In this document: in pieces, positions 1 through 7,241 of the stretch
Layout of the letters: each line of letters starts with the position of its first letter
Position numbering within the stretch: position 1 is the stretch's first letter
DNA from: JBGTNQ01 sp038212375
GTDB lineage: Bacteria > Patescibacteriota > Minisyncoccia > Phycocordibacterales > Zambryskibacteraceae
Assembly: GCA_038212375.1 (NCBI GenBank)
Contig: JBBQUO010000015.1
Span: 1-21,495 of the forward strand
Direction: 5' to 3'
DNA length: 21,495 bases
Notes under the pieces: model-generated
What the model saw: the letters and a program-made list of their open reading frames with translations, nothing else
Told to the model about the DNA's origin: nothing
The model's database searches: none
Made by a program: the position numbers and the translations under genes

Positions 1-2197
1 TTTCGTATACGGTAAGTAGCATCGGCTTGTCTGCGTCTTTCTTTGCCACCTGAGAACCAATAACAAAATCTCCCTTTGTAAGCTTGATGAGACGGACACC
101 ACCAGCACTTCGGCCCATTTCACGAGCGTCACTTTCCTTGAAGCGAATGGATTGTCCTTCTGAAGTCACAATGGCGACACTATCACCGGAGTCAACAAGC
201 GATACTGATACAAGAAGATCGTCTGAAGTAAGTTTTATTGCAATAATTCCGCTTGAACGTACGTCGGCGAAACTCTTTGCAGATACACGCTTTCCTACTC
301 CATTTTTAGTAACCATAATTAGAGAAAGCCCCTCTCTACCCTTTTCGGTCTTTGGTACTGGAAGAATAGAAGTTACCTTTTCTTCACTTCCGAGAGAAAT
401 GAAGTTCATAATAGACTTTCCGCGGGTCGCTCGCTTACCTTCTGGAATATCGTACATTTTGATCTGGTATGCCTTTCCTTTGTCAGTAAAGAAGAGAAGC
501 TCACTATGGGTCGAAGTTGTGAGGAAATGCGTCACAAAGTCTTCTTCTTTGGTATTGAGATCAACGACCCCTACACCACCACGCTTCTGCGCTTTGTATT
601 CACCAGGATTGGTACGCTTGATATATCCACCAGAAGTAAGTACTAGCGCATTTTCTTCATCAGCAACAAGATCTTCTACAGAGAATATCTGCGCTCCATG
701 CTTGACCACTTTGGTGCGACGCGCATCACCATACTTTTCCTGAACGTCAGAAAGTTCTTTCTTAATAATAGAAAGCATTTTCTTTGGACTCGCAAGAATA
801 CTTTCAAGCTCTGCAATGAGTGCCTGTACTTCCTTGAGCTCGTCTTCAATTTTCTTTCTTTCAAGACCAGCAAGCTTCTGAAGACGCATCTCGAGAATCG
901 CTGTTGCCTGGAGATCTGAAAACTTAAATGTCTTCATGAGTGCAGCCTTTGCATCTTCTACGGTTTTTGAAGCACGAATGAGTTTGATAATCTCGTCGAT
1001 ATGATCGAGCGCCTTTTTTAGTCCAATGAGAATGTGCTCTCGAGCGAGTGCCTGCGTGAGATCAAACTGTGTACGACGACGTACCACTTCTACACGGTGA
1101 GCAACGAATTCAGTTAGAATACCTTTCAATGACAGCGTTTGTGGTACACCATTTACGAGGGCAACGAGATTGAAATGGAACGTATCTTCGAGCTGTGTGT
1201 GTTTGTAGAGTGTATTTAAAATTTTCTGAGGCTGACTTCCCTGCTTGAGGTCAATAGCAATACGAATATCCTTTGCAGACTCATCTCGAAGACCCTTGAT
1301 GCCCTCAATTTTCTTGTCTCGTACAAGCTCTGCAATCTTTGTAATAAGATCGGCCTTGTTTACGCGATACGGAATCTCAGTGATGATGATTTGGAATGCT
1401 CCTAGCTTACTCTCGACAATTTCTGCAACGCCACGTGCGACTACAGGCCCTCGTCCAGTTGCGTATGCATGACTAATGTCTTTTTGATTGAAAATGATTC
1501 CGCCTGTTGGAAAGTCCGGCCCTTTTACAAACTGAAGAAGGTCTTCGGTGGTTGCATCTTTGTTGTCGATGAGAAACGATACAGCATCACAGAGCTCGCC
1601 GAGATTGTGCGGAGGAATGTTAGTTGCCATACCTACCGCAATACCGAGAGTACCATTGAGAAGAAGATTAGGCGCAGTAGACGGAAGTACTGACGGCTCC
1701 TTCTTTGATCCATCGTAGTTTGGACGGAAATTTACCGTGTCTTTATCAATATCACGAAGAAGCTCACTTGAGAGCTTACTCATTTTTGCCTCGGTATATC
1801 GATATGCAGCCGCACTATCTCCATCGATTGATCCGAAGTTTCCTTGTCCAAGTACAAGTGGATATCGTGTAGAGAAATCTTGTGCCATCTTGACCATAGA
1901 TTCATATACTGCAGCATCTCCATGTGGATGGAAGTTACCGAGCACATCTCCCACTACAGTTGCAGACTTTCGAAACTTCGCAGAAGAAGTAAGCCCCATC
2001 TGGTGCATCGAATATAGAATACGTCTGTGCACCGGCTTTAATCCATCACGAACATCAGGAAGTGCACGATCTGTAATAACAGACATCGCGTAGTCGATGA
2101 ACGACTCTTTCATTTCAGTGGTGATGCTGCGAGAAAGAACACTGATTCGCTCTGCTGGTACGATAGGTTCTGCTGCTGGTTTGTCTTTTTTTGCCAT
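1..2197 (-). CDS. gyrA: DNA gyrase subunit A, 3' end cut by window edge
   Basis: GyrA is the DNA-breaking and rejoining subunit of gyrase, which introduces negative supercoils with GyrB. About 732 codons are visible from the ATG at 2195-2197; the C-terminus lies outside the window. Visible landmarks are the winged-helix region with GNFHPHGDAAVYE, the active-site tyrosine context AAYRYTE, and in the C-terminal beta-pinwheel a GyrA-box-like QKRGGVG (positions about 548-580), which favours GyrA over ParC. No internal stop is present. At the quinolone pocket the residue matching E. coli Ser83 is Ala and the one matching Asp87 is Glu. The gene lies 9 nt after the stop of a small membrane protein gene on the same strand, so the two are probably co-transcribed. 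Whether the lineage also has a separate topoisomerase IV cannot be told here. Confidence 0.95.
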   Translation of the reverse strand, partial: MAKKDKPAAEPIVPAERISVLSRSITTEMKESFIDYAMSVITDRALPDVRDGLKPVHRRILYSMHQMGLTSSAKFRKSATVVGDVLGNFHPHGDAAVYESMVKMAQDFSTRYPLVLGQGNFGSIDGDSAAAYRYTEAKMSKLSSELLRDIDKDTVNFRPNYDGSKKEPSVLPSTAPNLLLNGTLGIAVGMATNIPPHNLGELCDAVSFLIDNKDATTEDLLQFVKGPDFPTGGIIFNQKDISHAYATGRGPVVARGVAEIVESKLGAFQIIITEIPYRVNKADLITKIAELVRDKKIEGIKGLRDESAKDIRIAIDLKQGSQPQKILNTLYKHTQLEDTFHFNLVALVNGVPQTLSLKGILTEFVAHRVEVVRRRTQFDLTQALAREHILIGLKKALDHIDEIIKLIRASKTVEDAKAALMKTFKFSDLQATAILEMRLQKLAGLERKKIEDELKEVQALIAELESILASPKKMLSIIKKELSDVQEKYGDARRTKVVKHGAQIFSVEDLVADEENALVLTSGGYIKRTNPGEYKAQKRGGVGVVDLNTKEEDFVTHFLTTSTHSELLFFTDKGKAYQIKMYDIPEGKRATRGKSIMNFISLGSEEKVTSILPVPKTEKGREGLSLIMVTKNGVGKRVSAKSFADVRSSGIIAIKLTSDDLLVSVSLVDSGDSVAIVTSEGQSIRFKESDAREMGRSAGGVRLIKLTKGDFVIGSQVAKKDADKPMLLTVYE

Positions 2198-2206
2198 ACG
2201 AATTAA

Positions 2207-2569
2207 TTACTGTGTATTAGGTGTGCTGTCAGGAATAATCTTGATATCTCCGTTTTGAACTTGCGATTTCATCTTACTATATCCTTCCTGCAAATTGACC
2301 TGACTTGCAGTGTTTGCAAAAAGTGACTTGATTGAGTCATATACCTGAGCGGTACTGCGCTTTAAGCTTTCAATAGGAGTGTTGTTATCTGTGGATGAAG
2401 TCTCTACTGCTTCATTGCTGGTCGCAACGATCTGAGAAGTATTCGATGGAAGAATAACGGAAAGCCAACCGAGAAAAATAAGTCCTGTTACTGCTCCTGC
2501 ACCAAGTACTGCAACACGTTGTTTGTGGTGATCAGGCTTTCTGCGAAGTGATTCAACGTATTGATACAT
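2207..2569 (-). CDS. small single-pass membrane protein, function unknown
   Basis: A 120-aa protein that I do not recognise. The first 20 residues are polar and basic (several Arg, Lys and His), followed by one hydrophobic segment at about residues 21-40 (VLGAGAVTGLIFLGWLSVIL) that should span the membrane. The remaining 80 residues are hydrophilic, rich in Ser, Thr, Asn and Gln, with a helical stretch around residues 65-105. This suggests an N-in bitopic protein with an exported tail. It sits between a metallo-beta-lactamase-fold gene (102 nt upstream) and gyrA (9 nt downstream) on the same strand, so it is probably co-transcribed with gyrA. No catalytic motif is visible. The start is the first ATG after the preceding gene; no Shine-Dalgarno site is evident. 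Confidence 0.7.
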   Translation of the reverse strand: MYQYVESLRRKPDHHKQRVAVLGAGAVTGLIFLGWLSVILPSNTSQIVATSNEAVETSSTDNNTPIESLKRSTAQVYDSIKSLFANTASQVNLQEGYSKMKSQVQNGDIKIIPDSTPNTQ

Positions 2570-2671
2570 TGGGTAGTGAAAAGTTATACGTAATCAGTTA
2601 TGAAGATAATACACCAAGAATAAATATTTTTCTGCAGTCCACTTATCGACCACAGAACTACGCACTTGTCT

Positions 2672-3310
2672 TTATACTTCTGATAATACTACCACTTCTC
2701 CTTCTTTTCCTTCTAAATCTTTTTTCTTGATCGTGAGCTTATCTATCGCTTTCACACTTTCTTCACCTGCCTCTTTGAGGAATGTCTTCAGAACATTAGT
2801 ATCGAGTCCCTCTCCGTAGTGAATCGGTACGATAATACTTGGCTCGAGCTTCACCGCAAGTGCGTACGCTTCAGCTGGAGCGAGCACTCCGTTTCCACCA
2901 ATGGGAACAAACAGGATATCGATATCATCGAGCGCCTCTTTAGTATGAGAGTCGATAGAATCCGCAGAAGATAATGCGCCAAGGAAGCAAAGGTTCATAC
3001 CTTCAAGATTGAGCAGATACATCGTATTCATACGGTCCTTCCCCTTGTAATCTGACTTTGAAGGAAATCCGCGAATAAAGACTCCTCCGATTTCGTATTC
3101 ACCAGGACCAGAGACAACAAATGCCTCCCGATCTCCGCGAGATGCACTCTCAGATCCGTTCATGTCAGGATCATTGAGGCCAATAAGCGCAATGTCAGCA
3201 CCAAAGCGAGTAGCGGTAAATGTCGAATCTTTTGATACGGGATTGTATGAGACAGTAACGTCTCCAAACTGGATTTTGAGGGACTCCACACCTTGATACG
3301 TGATAATCAT
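2672..3310 (-). CDS. metallo-beta-lactamase-fold protein lacking the usual metal motif
   Basis: A 212-aa protein resembling the Lactamase_B_3 / UPF0173 branch of the metallo-beta-lactamase fold. It opens with MIITYQGVESLKIQFGDVTV, the usual first beta strands, and has GPGEYEIGGVFIRG and, near residue 165, IIVPIHYGEG, like the P-x-H-Y/F motif of the family. The hallmark HxHxDH motif after strand ADI is replaced by LIGLNDPDMNG (about residues 43-53): all the histidines are gone and only the Asp-Pro remains. Hydrolase activity through a normal dinuclear metal site is therefore doubtful; it may be a structural or binding derivative. The ATG at 3308-3310 is supported by a -10-like TAAAAT exactly 6 nt upstream, implying a leaderless message. 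It is first in a minus-strand run leading into gyrA. Confidence 0.8.
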   Translation of the reverse strand: MIITYQGVESLKIQFGDVTVSYNPVSKDSTFTATRFGADIALIGLNDPDMNGSESASRGDREAFVVSGPGEYEIGGVFIRGFPSKSDYKGKDRMNTMYLLNLEGMNLCFLGALSSADSIDSHTKEALDDIDILFVPIGGNGVLAPAEAYALAVKLEPSIIVPIHYGEGLDTNVLKTFLKEAGEESVKAIDKLTIKKKDLEGKEGEVVVLSEV

Positions 3311-3316
3311 GGCGGT

Positions 3317-3322
3317 ATTTTA
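3317..3322 (-). promoter_or_regulatory. -10 box placing the start of the MBL-fold mRNA at its ATG
   Basis: TAAAAT on the minus strand (5 of 6 to TATAAT) lies 6 nt before the ATG, so transcription would begin at or next to the start codon. No convincing -35 is seen. Confidence 0.45.
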
Positions 3323-3394
3323 TCATACTTCTACACCAAAAAACTAGTTTTCGCCACAAATTTAATGACTCAGAGTGAAGATTTTATATAAATG

Positions 3395-3845
3395 ATCCTC
3401 TAACGCAAATCCGCGATTAGAGGGCCCAAGATCATCGAATTCGTGTGTCGAATTACCATTGAGCTTGCCGCAAGGTGAGCCTTTCCCAGGTAGTCTTTTA
3501 AAGACACTGCTCCCACCGGGCAGGGGCCAAAACCATTACAGTCGAAACCGTAGCCGCAAAGCGACTACAACGGAGAAATTCGACCATGTGGAAACTGCAG
3601 TAGTTTTGATATCCTTTCGTTTCGGCGCTTAGGGGTGCCCCCGATAAAATTAGGTTGATCGACTCTTGTTCGATTCATTGGTCACATTACTGATGCGGAT
3701 AGATATGCGCACATCTCCTGATTCAGAACTGCGACTTATGGTATCGCGCGATTGGACTTCAACACCCGCCACGGGCACGGCCTCGTGATCACACCGAGTA
3801 CATATATACATGCACCCCTCGAGACATTCAGTCTCGGGGGGTTTT
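3395..3845 (+). ncRNA. candidate structured RNA gene of about 450 nt, family not recognised
   Basis: A gene-free stretch dense in nested helices and closed by a strong plus-strand terminator. Helices seen: ATGATC/GATCAT plus CCTCTAA-CGC/GCG-A-TTAGAGG (3392-3435); AATTCG/CGAATT (3438-3454); GGTGAGC/GCTCccACC (3474-3517) enclosing GTCTT/AAGAC (3493-3505); GGGGC/GCCCC (3523-3641) enclosing CAAAAC/GTTTTG (3528-3608), then CAG/CTG, TCGAA/TTCGA, GTAG/CTAC and CGC/GCG; ATCGA/TCGAT near 3657-3675 extended by G-U pairs; CACG/CGTG near 3776-3786. Several pairs are G-U only on the plus strand, which fixes the orientation. A TATAAA-like -10 lies at 3387-3392. I looked for RNase P, tmRNA, SRP and 6S signatures and found none. 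It might instead be a long leader or attenuator for rpsA, whose start is 155 nt beyond the terminator. Ends are approximate. Confidence 0.5.
3815..3845 (+). terminator. rho-independent terminator of the candidate RNA
   Basis: CCCCTCGAGAC pairs with GTCTCGGGGGG across the loop ATTCA, an 11-bp stem with one G-U pair, followed by TTTTGCTTT. On the minus strand no T-run follows the stem, so it acts on plus-strand transcripts. Confidence 0.85.
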
Positions 3846-4000
3846 GCTTTCCCCCATTGCCTTTTCCATTCTTTTCTAGTAGTATCGCGAGGTCTTTTGG
3901 ACTACACACAAAGGATTTATTCATTTATTAGGCTGCTTGTAACCTTCTGTGAGAGTAACTCTTTCCTAGCGACACAGAAAACAATCGGTTCACAATATAC

Positions 4001-5131
4001 ATGTCAGACGAAACAAAAGTATTGGAAACTCTCGACGCAGAGGATCTTGCTGAAGCGAAGTCAAAAAAGGATTCAGTGATGTCGCGCCTTATGGTGGACG
4101 CACCGAATCCACCTTCTATTGATGACCTCATCGAAGGAACTGTTATTGGCATCGACAAGGGATCTGTATATATAAACCTATTTCCATTTGGAACCGGTAT
4201 TATTTTTGGACGTGAGTACCTCAATGCTCGTGATATTATCCGCAAGATAAACATTGGAGACAGTGTTGCAGGTAAGGTTATCGCGCTCGATAACAAAGAT
4301 GGCTACATCGAAATCTCTCTTAAAGAGGCTCGTCAGGCACTTATCTGGAGTGAAGCTGAAGACGCAATTCGTGATCACACGATCTATGATGTGCCTATTC
4401 AAGATGCAAACAAAGGAGGTCTTATCCTCGCATGGCAAGGTATCCAATGATTCCTTCCTGCTTCCCAGCTCAAAACCGAGCACTATCCTCGTATTGCTGA
4501 TGGAGATAAAGATAAGATTCTTGAAGAGCTCAAGAAACTCGTTGGTCAAAAGATTTCTGTATCGATTATCGCTGCGATTCCAAAAGAAGGAAAACTCATC
4601 TTCTCTGAAAAGAGTCCTGAGCAAAAAGACAAAGGCGGCATGGTGGACAAATACACCCTTGGTGATGAACTCATGGGTGAAGTTACTGGTATCGTAGACT
4701 TCGGAGTATTCGTCAAAATCGAAGAAGGTCTCGAAGGTCTCGTTCACATCTCAGAAATCGACTGGGCTCTCGTTGAAAATCCTCGTACCCTTTATAAGGT
4801 AGGAGATAAAACCAAAGTAAAGATTATCGACATTAAGGATGGAAAAGTTTCTCTCTCTATCAAGGCTCTCAAAGAAAATCCATGGAGAGAAGCTGAGAAG
4901 AAATACAAAAAAGACGATCTCGTAAAAGGAGTCATTATTAAGTTCAACAAGCATGGCGCACTCGCGTCTATCGAAGAAGGAGTTGCTGGACTCGTCCACA
5001 TCTCTGAATTTGGTTCTGAAGAAAAGCTCCGTGAAAAGCTTGAACTTGGTAAGAAGTATGACTTCAAGATCACACTCTTTGATCCAAAGGAACAAAAGAT
5101 GGCACTCTCATTTGGAGAAGCGAATAAGTAA
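4001..5131 (+). CDS. rpsA: ribosomal protein S1 with one in-frame TGA at a conserved glycine codon
   Basis: Four S1/OB-fold repeats in a 376-codon frame: about residues 40-110, 115-210 (divergent), 215-290 and 300-373. Repeats 3 and 4 carry the typical GxVTxIxxFGxFVxIxxGxxGLVHISE pattern. S1 binds mRNA on the 30S subunit, which matters where Shine-Dalgarno sites are rare, as here. The frame is interrupted at codon 150 by TGA (4448-4450), yet the same frame continues through FLPASQL and all later repeats to TAA at 5129-5131. In S1 proteins this motif reads G-FLPASQ, so the TGA stands at a conserved Gly and is one base from GGA. The result is either a 149-aa fragment, a readthrough or recoding product of 376 aa, restart at the ATG at 4640, or a sequence error. 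No Shine-Dalgarno site precedes the ATG. Confidence 0.9.
4448..4450 (+). other. in-frame TGA inside rpsA
   Basis: Codon 150 reads TGA between CAA and TTC. The protein on both sides aligns with S1 without a frame change: GLILAWQGIQ before it and FLPASQLKTEHYPRI after it. The family residue here is glycine. Confidence 0.9.
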
Positions 5132-5135
5132 GATT

Positions 5136-5159
5136 GTAGGTGTTAGCTTTTAGCTTCAA
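5136..5159 (+). repeat. intergenic repeat copy R1
   Basis: Begins 4 nt after the rpsA stop and contains GTAGGTGTTAGCTTTTAGCT. It belongs to a family of six related copies in this window with core ATAGGTKTTAGCT followed by NNTAGCTT. It is almost identical to R5 after trxB. Confidence 0.7.
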
Positions 5160-5167
5160 TGCAAAAT

Positions 5168-5203
5168 CTAAAAACCACCCAGTATTCTCTGGGTGGTTTT
5201 TAG
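5168..5203 (+). terminator. terminator after rpsA
   Basis: A perfect 15-bp stem, CTAAAAACCACCCAG with its complement, around the loop TATTCT. The T-run on each arm lets it work in both directions. Confidence 0.85.
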
Positions 5204-5227
5204 TATCCTAGGTTTAACCTAGGATAC
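5203..5227. repeat. 12-bp inverted repeat containing CCTAGGTTTAACCTAGG
   Basis: GTATCCTAGGTT and its exact complement are separated by one base. The core CCTAGGT-TTA-ACCTAGG matches the core CCTAGGT-CTC-ACCTAGG at 5811-5827, on the other side of the orphan gene. It has no T-tail and is not a terminator. It could be an operator for a dimeric regulator or the end of a small mobile element. Confidence 0.75.
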
Positions 5228-5311
5228 GGCCTTACATCTTTACAAAAAAGCATAACAATAGTAGTTTCAGTGAAGCATCGTACATTCAAACTTCAACTTT
5301 TCGAGGAAACA

Positions 5312-5758
5312 ATGAGCGAAGGGCTGTTTCGACAAACCACTGCAGAAGATACAAAAGTTGATGCATACCTTATGCTTCTTCTCGAGCATCTGCATACAGC
5401 TGGAAACAAGTATGTCAGCAGAAGAAAACTTCAGATTGGAATTGAGTTCTACTTCCTCGCAATGATCGTCTACGGTGGAAAGAACTTCGAACCACCAAAC
5501 CTCTTTCAAAACAGAGATGAGTTTGTCCAAAACACCCTCAGCGAGGGAATCATTTGTAAACTCCTAGAACATCGAAGTGCAAGTTCAACTGACTACTACC
5601 ATTTTGTTGAGTCTGGAAGAATCGCAAGGCTCTTCAAAATCTTTTACGAAGAGAAACTCGAAAACTGGGAAAAGGCCTGCGCCCTTACTGCAATACCATT
5701 TGCAATAAGAGCCATGCAAACAGGGCTCGAACTTCATGAGGTAATCGAAAAGTTTTGA
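5312..5758 (+). CDS. orphan protein of 148 aa, function unknown
   Basis: I do not recognise this protein. It appears largely alpha-helical, with a hydrophobic stretch around residues 35-55 (IGIEFYFLAMIVYGG) that is too broken for a clear membrane span, and no signal peptide. I chose the ATG at 5312 because GAGGA lies 4 nt before it; an in-frame GTG at 5270 would add 14 residues. It is the only gene in the window seen to end in TGA and one of few with a Shine-Dalgarno-like site. Palindromes sharing CCTAGGTnnnACCTAGG lie on both sides, and a terminator follows directly. If TGA were read through, the frame would run 16 more codons across that terminator to TAG at 5807-5809, which is unlikely to be intended. 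These traits suggest it arrived separately from its neighbours. Confidence 0.65.
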   Translation: MSEGLFRQTTAEDTKVDAYLMLLLEHLHTAGNKYVSRRKLQIGIEFYFLAMIVYGGKNFEPPNLFQNRDEFVQNTLSEGIICKLLEHRSASSTDYYHFVESGRIARLFKIFYEEKLENWEKACALTAIPFAIRAMQTGLELHEVIEKF

Positions 5759-5770
5759 GATGAACAAGTC

Positions 5771-5804
5771 CCGTCACATTTTGTGTGGCGGGGCTGTTTT
5801 ATTT
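5771..5804 (+). terminator. terminator of the orphan 148-aa gene
   Basis: CCCGTCACA pairs with TGTGGCGGG (one G-U pair) around TTTTG at about 5770-5793, followed by CTGTTTTATTT. It starts 12 nt after the TGA stop. Confidence 0.75.
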
Positions 5805-5810
5805 CCTAGC

Positions 5811-5851
5811 CCTAGGTCTCACCTAGGTTTGGTGTTCTAGGTGAGACCTAG
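5811..5851. repeat. 15-bp perfect inverted repeat with CCTAGGT cores
   Basis: CTAGGTCTCACCTAG at 5812-5826 is the exact reverse complement of 5837-5851, with a 10-base spacer. Each arm is itself a near palindrome (CTAGGT-nnn-ACCTAG). It abuts the stop codon of pth at 5854. It lacks a T-run on either strand, so a terminator role is not obvious. Confidence 0.8.
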
Positions 5852-5853
5852 AA

Positions 5854-6441
5854 CTAATTAAACTTCGTCATCGCGACCTCCCTTCCCTCAAGTGCAAATG
5901 TTTCGATAGCATCTCTAATTTCTTTTGATACTTTCTTCAGCACTTCAGTTTCTTTCGCGGAAAACTTTCCTAAGATAAATTTCTCTACATCTTTTTCACC
6001 ATGGGGTTTTTTGAGCTTACCGGAAGGCGTAATGGGACTGATGCCAACGCGAATACGCACAAATGCAGCGGTCTTTATCATCTTGATAATAGACTCGAGT
6101 CCACGATGACCTCCTGATCCACGATCAAAAGAAATACGAATTTTTCCAAGTGGCAGATCGAGGTCATCATATACTACGACGAGTTGCTCTGCCTTTTTCT
6201 TACTCGTAATAAGTGGAGCAACACTGATACCAGACTTATTCATAAACGTTTCTGGGAAAACAACGGTGAATTTCTCTTTTTTAATACCACCTTCCATCGT
6301 AAGTGCTTTTAATTTTTTAGAAGCACTCATTTCTTCCTCAGCAAAGTCTTTGAGAAACTGTGAAAGCACAATACGACCCGTATTATGTCGTGTTTGTGAA
6401 TATTCTTCTCCAGGGTTTCCAAGACCTACAATAATAATCAT
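5854..6441 (-). CDS. pth: peptidyl-tRNA hydrolase
   Basis: Pth releases peptides from peptidyl-tRNA that drops off the ribosome and recycles the tRNA. The 195-aa product has the expected length. Visible motifs are VGLGNPGEEYSQTRHNTG, whose His matches the catalytic His20 of E. coli, TFMNKSG (Met67/Asn68 region), VVYDDLDLPLGKIR with the Asp matching Asp93, and GSGGHRGLESI. The usual Asn after GGH (Asn114, which contacts the tRNA) is Arg here. I chose the ATG at 6439-6441 because the protein family begins MxxIVGLGNPG and because TATGAT lies exactly 6 nt upstream; the longer reading would need a TTG at 6456. The gene converges with the orphan gene and ends 3 nt from a large inverted repeat. Confidence 0.93.
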   Translation of the reverse strand: MIIIVGLGNPGEEYSQTRHNTGRIVLSQFLKDFAEEEMSASKKLKALTMEGGIKKEKFTVVFPETFMNKSGISVAPLITSKKKAEQLVVVYDDLDLPLGKIRISFDRGSGGHRGLESIIKMIKTAAFVRIRVGISPITPSGKLKKPHGEKDVEKFILGKFSAKETEVLKKVSKEIRDAIETFALEGREVAMTKFN

Positions 6442-6447
6442 ACGAAC

Positions 6448-6453
6448 ATCATA
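6448..6453 (-). promoter_or_regulatory. -10 box of a leaderless pth message
   Basis: TATGAT on the minus strand (5 of 6) is followed by 6 nt and then the ATG of pth, so the transcript would start at the initiation codon. A TTGATT at 15-nt spacing is a possible but short-spaced -35. Confidence 0.55.
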
Positions 6454-6599
6454 CAATACTTAGCAGATAATCAAACGATCCAAAGAAATCACTCAACATA
6501 GTTACAAAAAATTTCTTTCATAAAAATTTGTATCAAAACATGCGTTTTCATCTGGTGTCAATCAATCATTTCGTACTACAATCTATGCATCATATTCTC

Positions 6600-7238
6600 A
6601 TGAACGATCTTAAACAGGAACATAATCTCGAAAGCAACCAACCACAAAAACCTGATGGAGGTTTGCAAACTAAAAATCTAAAAGAAAAAGGTTTTTGGAG
6701 AGAGCTTATCGAATTCGCTATCATCGCTCTTGTTATCATCGTTCCATTCCGAATCTATATTGCGCAGCCTTATGTTGTAAACGGTGCATCCATGGATCCG
6801 ACATTCAAAACAGGAGATTATCTCATTGTTGACGAAATTTCATATCGTTTTCACCCTCCGGTTCGTGGATCGGTCATTGTATTCAAATATCCGAAGAACA
6901 CTGCGCTCTATTTTATTAAGCGATTGATTGGATTCCCAGGGGAGACAGTTACGATCAAAGAAGGGATTATAACGATCACTAAAAAAGACGGCTCAATGGT
7001 CACTCTCCATGAACCTTACGTAAAACTCCCAAAGATCGAAAACTTTACCAGTGGAATACTCCCAGAAGGACAATACTTTGTTATGGGAGACAATCGTATG
7101 GGAAGTGCGGACTCACGAATGTGGGGCTCTGTGCCGACTGATGATATCGTTGGCCGCCCTATCATCGAACTATTCCCGCTCTCGAAATTTGGAATAATTC
7201 CTGGAGATCAAACTGCCGAGCTTAGTAATGCAAACTAA
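6600..7238 (+). CDS. lepB: signal peptidase I
   Basis: Removes signal peptides from Sec-exported proteins at the outer face of the cytoplasmic membrane. The 212-aa form has a polar N-terminus, one membrane helix (IEFAIIALVIIVPFRIYI, about residues 37-54), then YVVNGASMDPTFKTGD with the nucleophile Ser, and YFIKRLIGFPGE with the general-base Lys. The C-terminal box GDNRMGSADSRMWGSV matches the family GDNRxxSxDSRxxG. Several ATGs are in frame from 6528; I prefer 6600 because a -10-like TACAAT at 6577-6582 would start transcription near 6589, upstream of only this one, but the start is uncertain. It is followed 3 nt later by the HisRS-like gene. Likely substrates in this window are the CAP protein, the LPNTG protein and the secreted 304-aa protein. 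Confidence 0.93.
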   Translation: MNDLKQEHNLESNQPQKPDGGLQTKNLKEKGFWRELIEFAIIALVIIVPFRIYIAQPYVVNGASMDPTFKTGDYLIVDEISYRFHPPVRGSVIVFKYPKNTALYFIKRLIGFPGETVTIKEGIITITKKDGSMVTLHEPYVKLPKIENFTSGILPEGQYFVMGDNRMGSADSRMWGSVPTDDIVGRPIIELFPLSKFGIIPGDQTAELSNAN

Positions 7239-7241
7239 CTA

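Noticed and set aside
84..743. 219-codon open frame on the plus strand
   Set aside because: It lies wholly inside gyrA on the opposite strand and its product is Ser/Arg-rich with no recognisable motif; a shadow of gyrA.
3657..3690. tRNA gene suggested by GTTCGATTC
   Set aside because: The flanking bases do not form a T-stem and no matching acceptor or anticodon arm is found upstream.
3395..3845. RNase P RNA or tmRNA as identity of the structured region
   Set aside because: Neither strand shows the RNase P core strings or a pairing of the two ends into a tRNA-like acceptor. Two TTCGAC-like strings exist, but no tag frame ending in Ala-Ala and no 3' T-arm accompany them.
3736..4079. Short frames on both strands around 3736-4079
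   Set aside because: They cross the structured RNA, its terminator and the start of rpsA, and show no protein-like composition or motif.
5811..5851. Terminator for pth
   Set aside because: The 15-bp inverted repeat would form a hairpin, but no T-run follows it on either strand.
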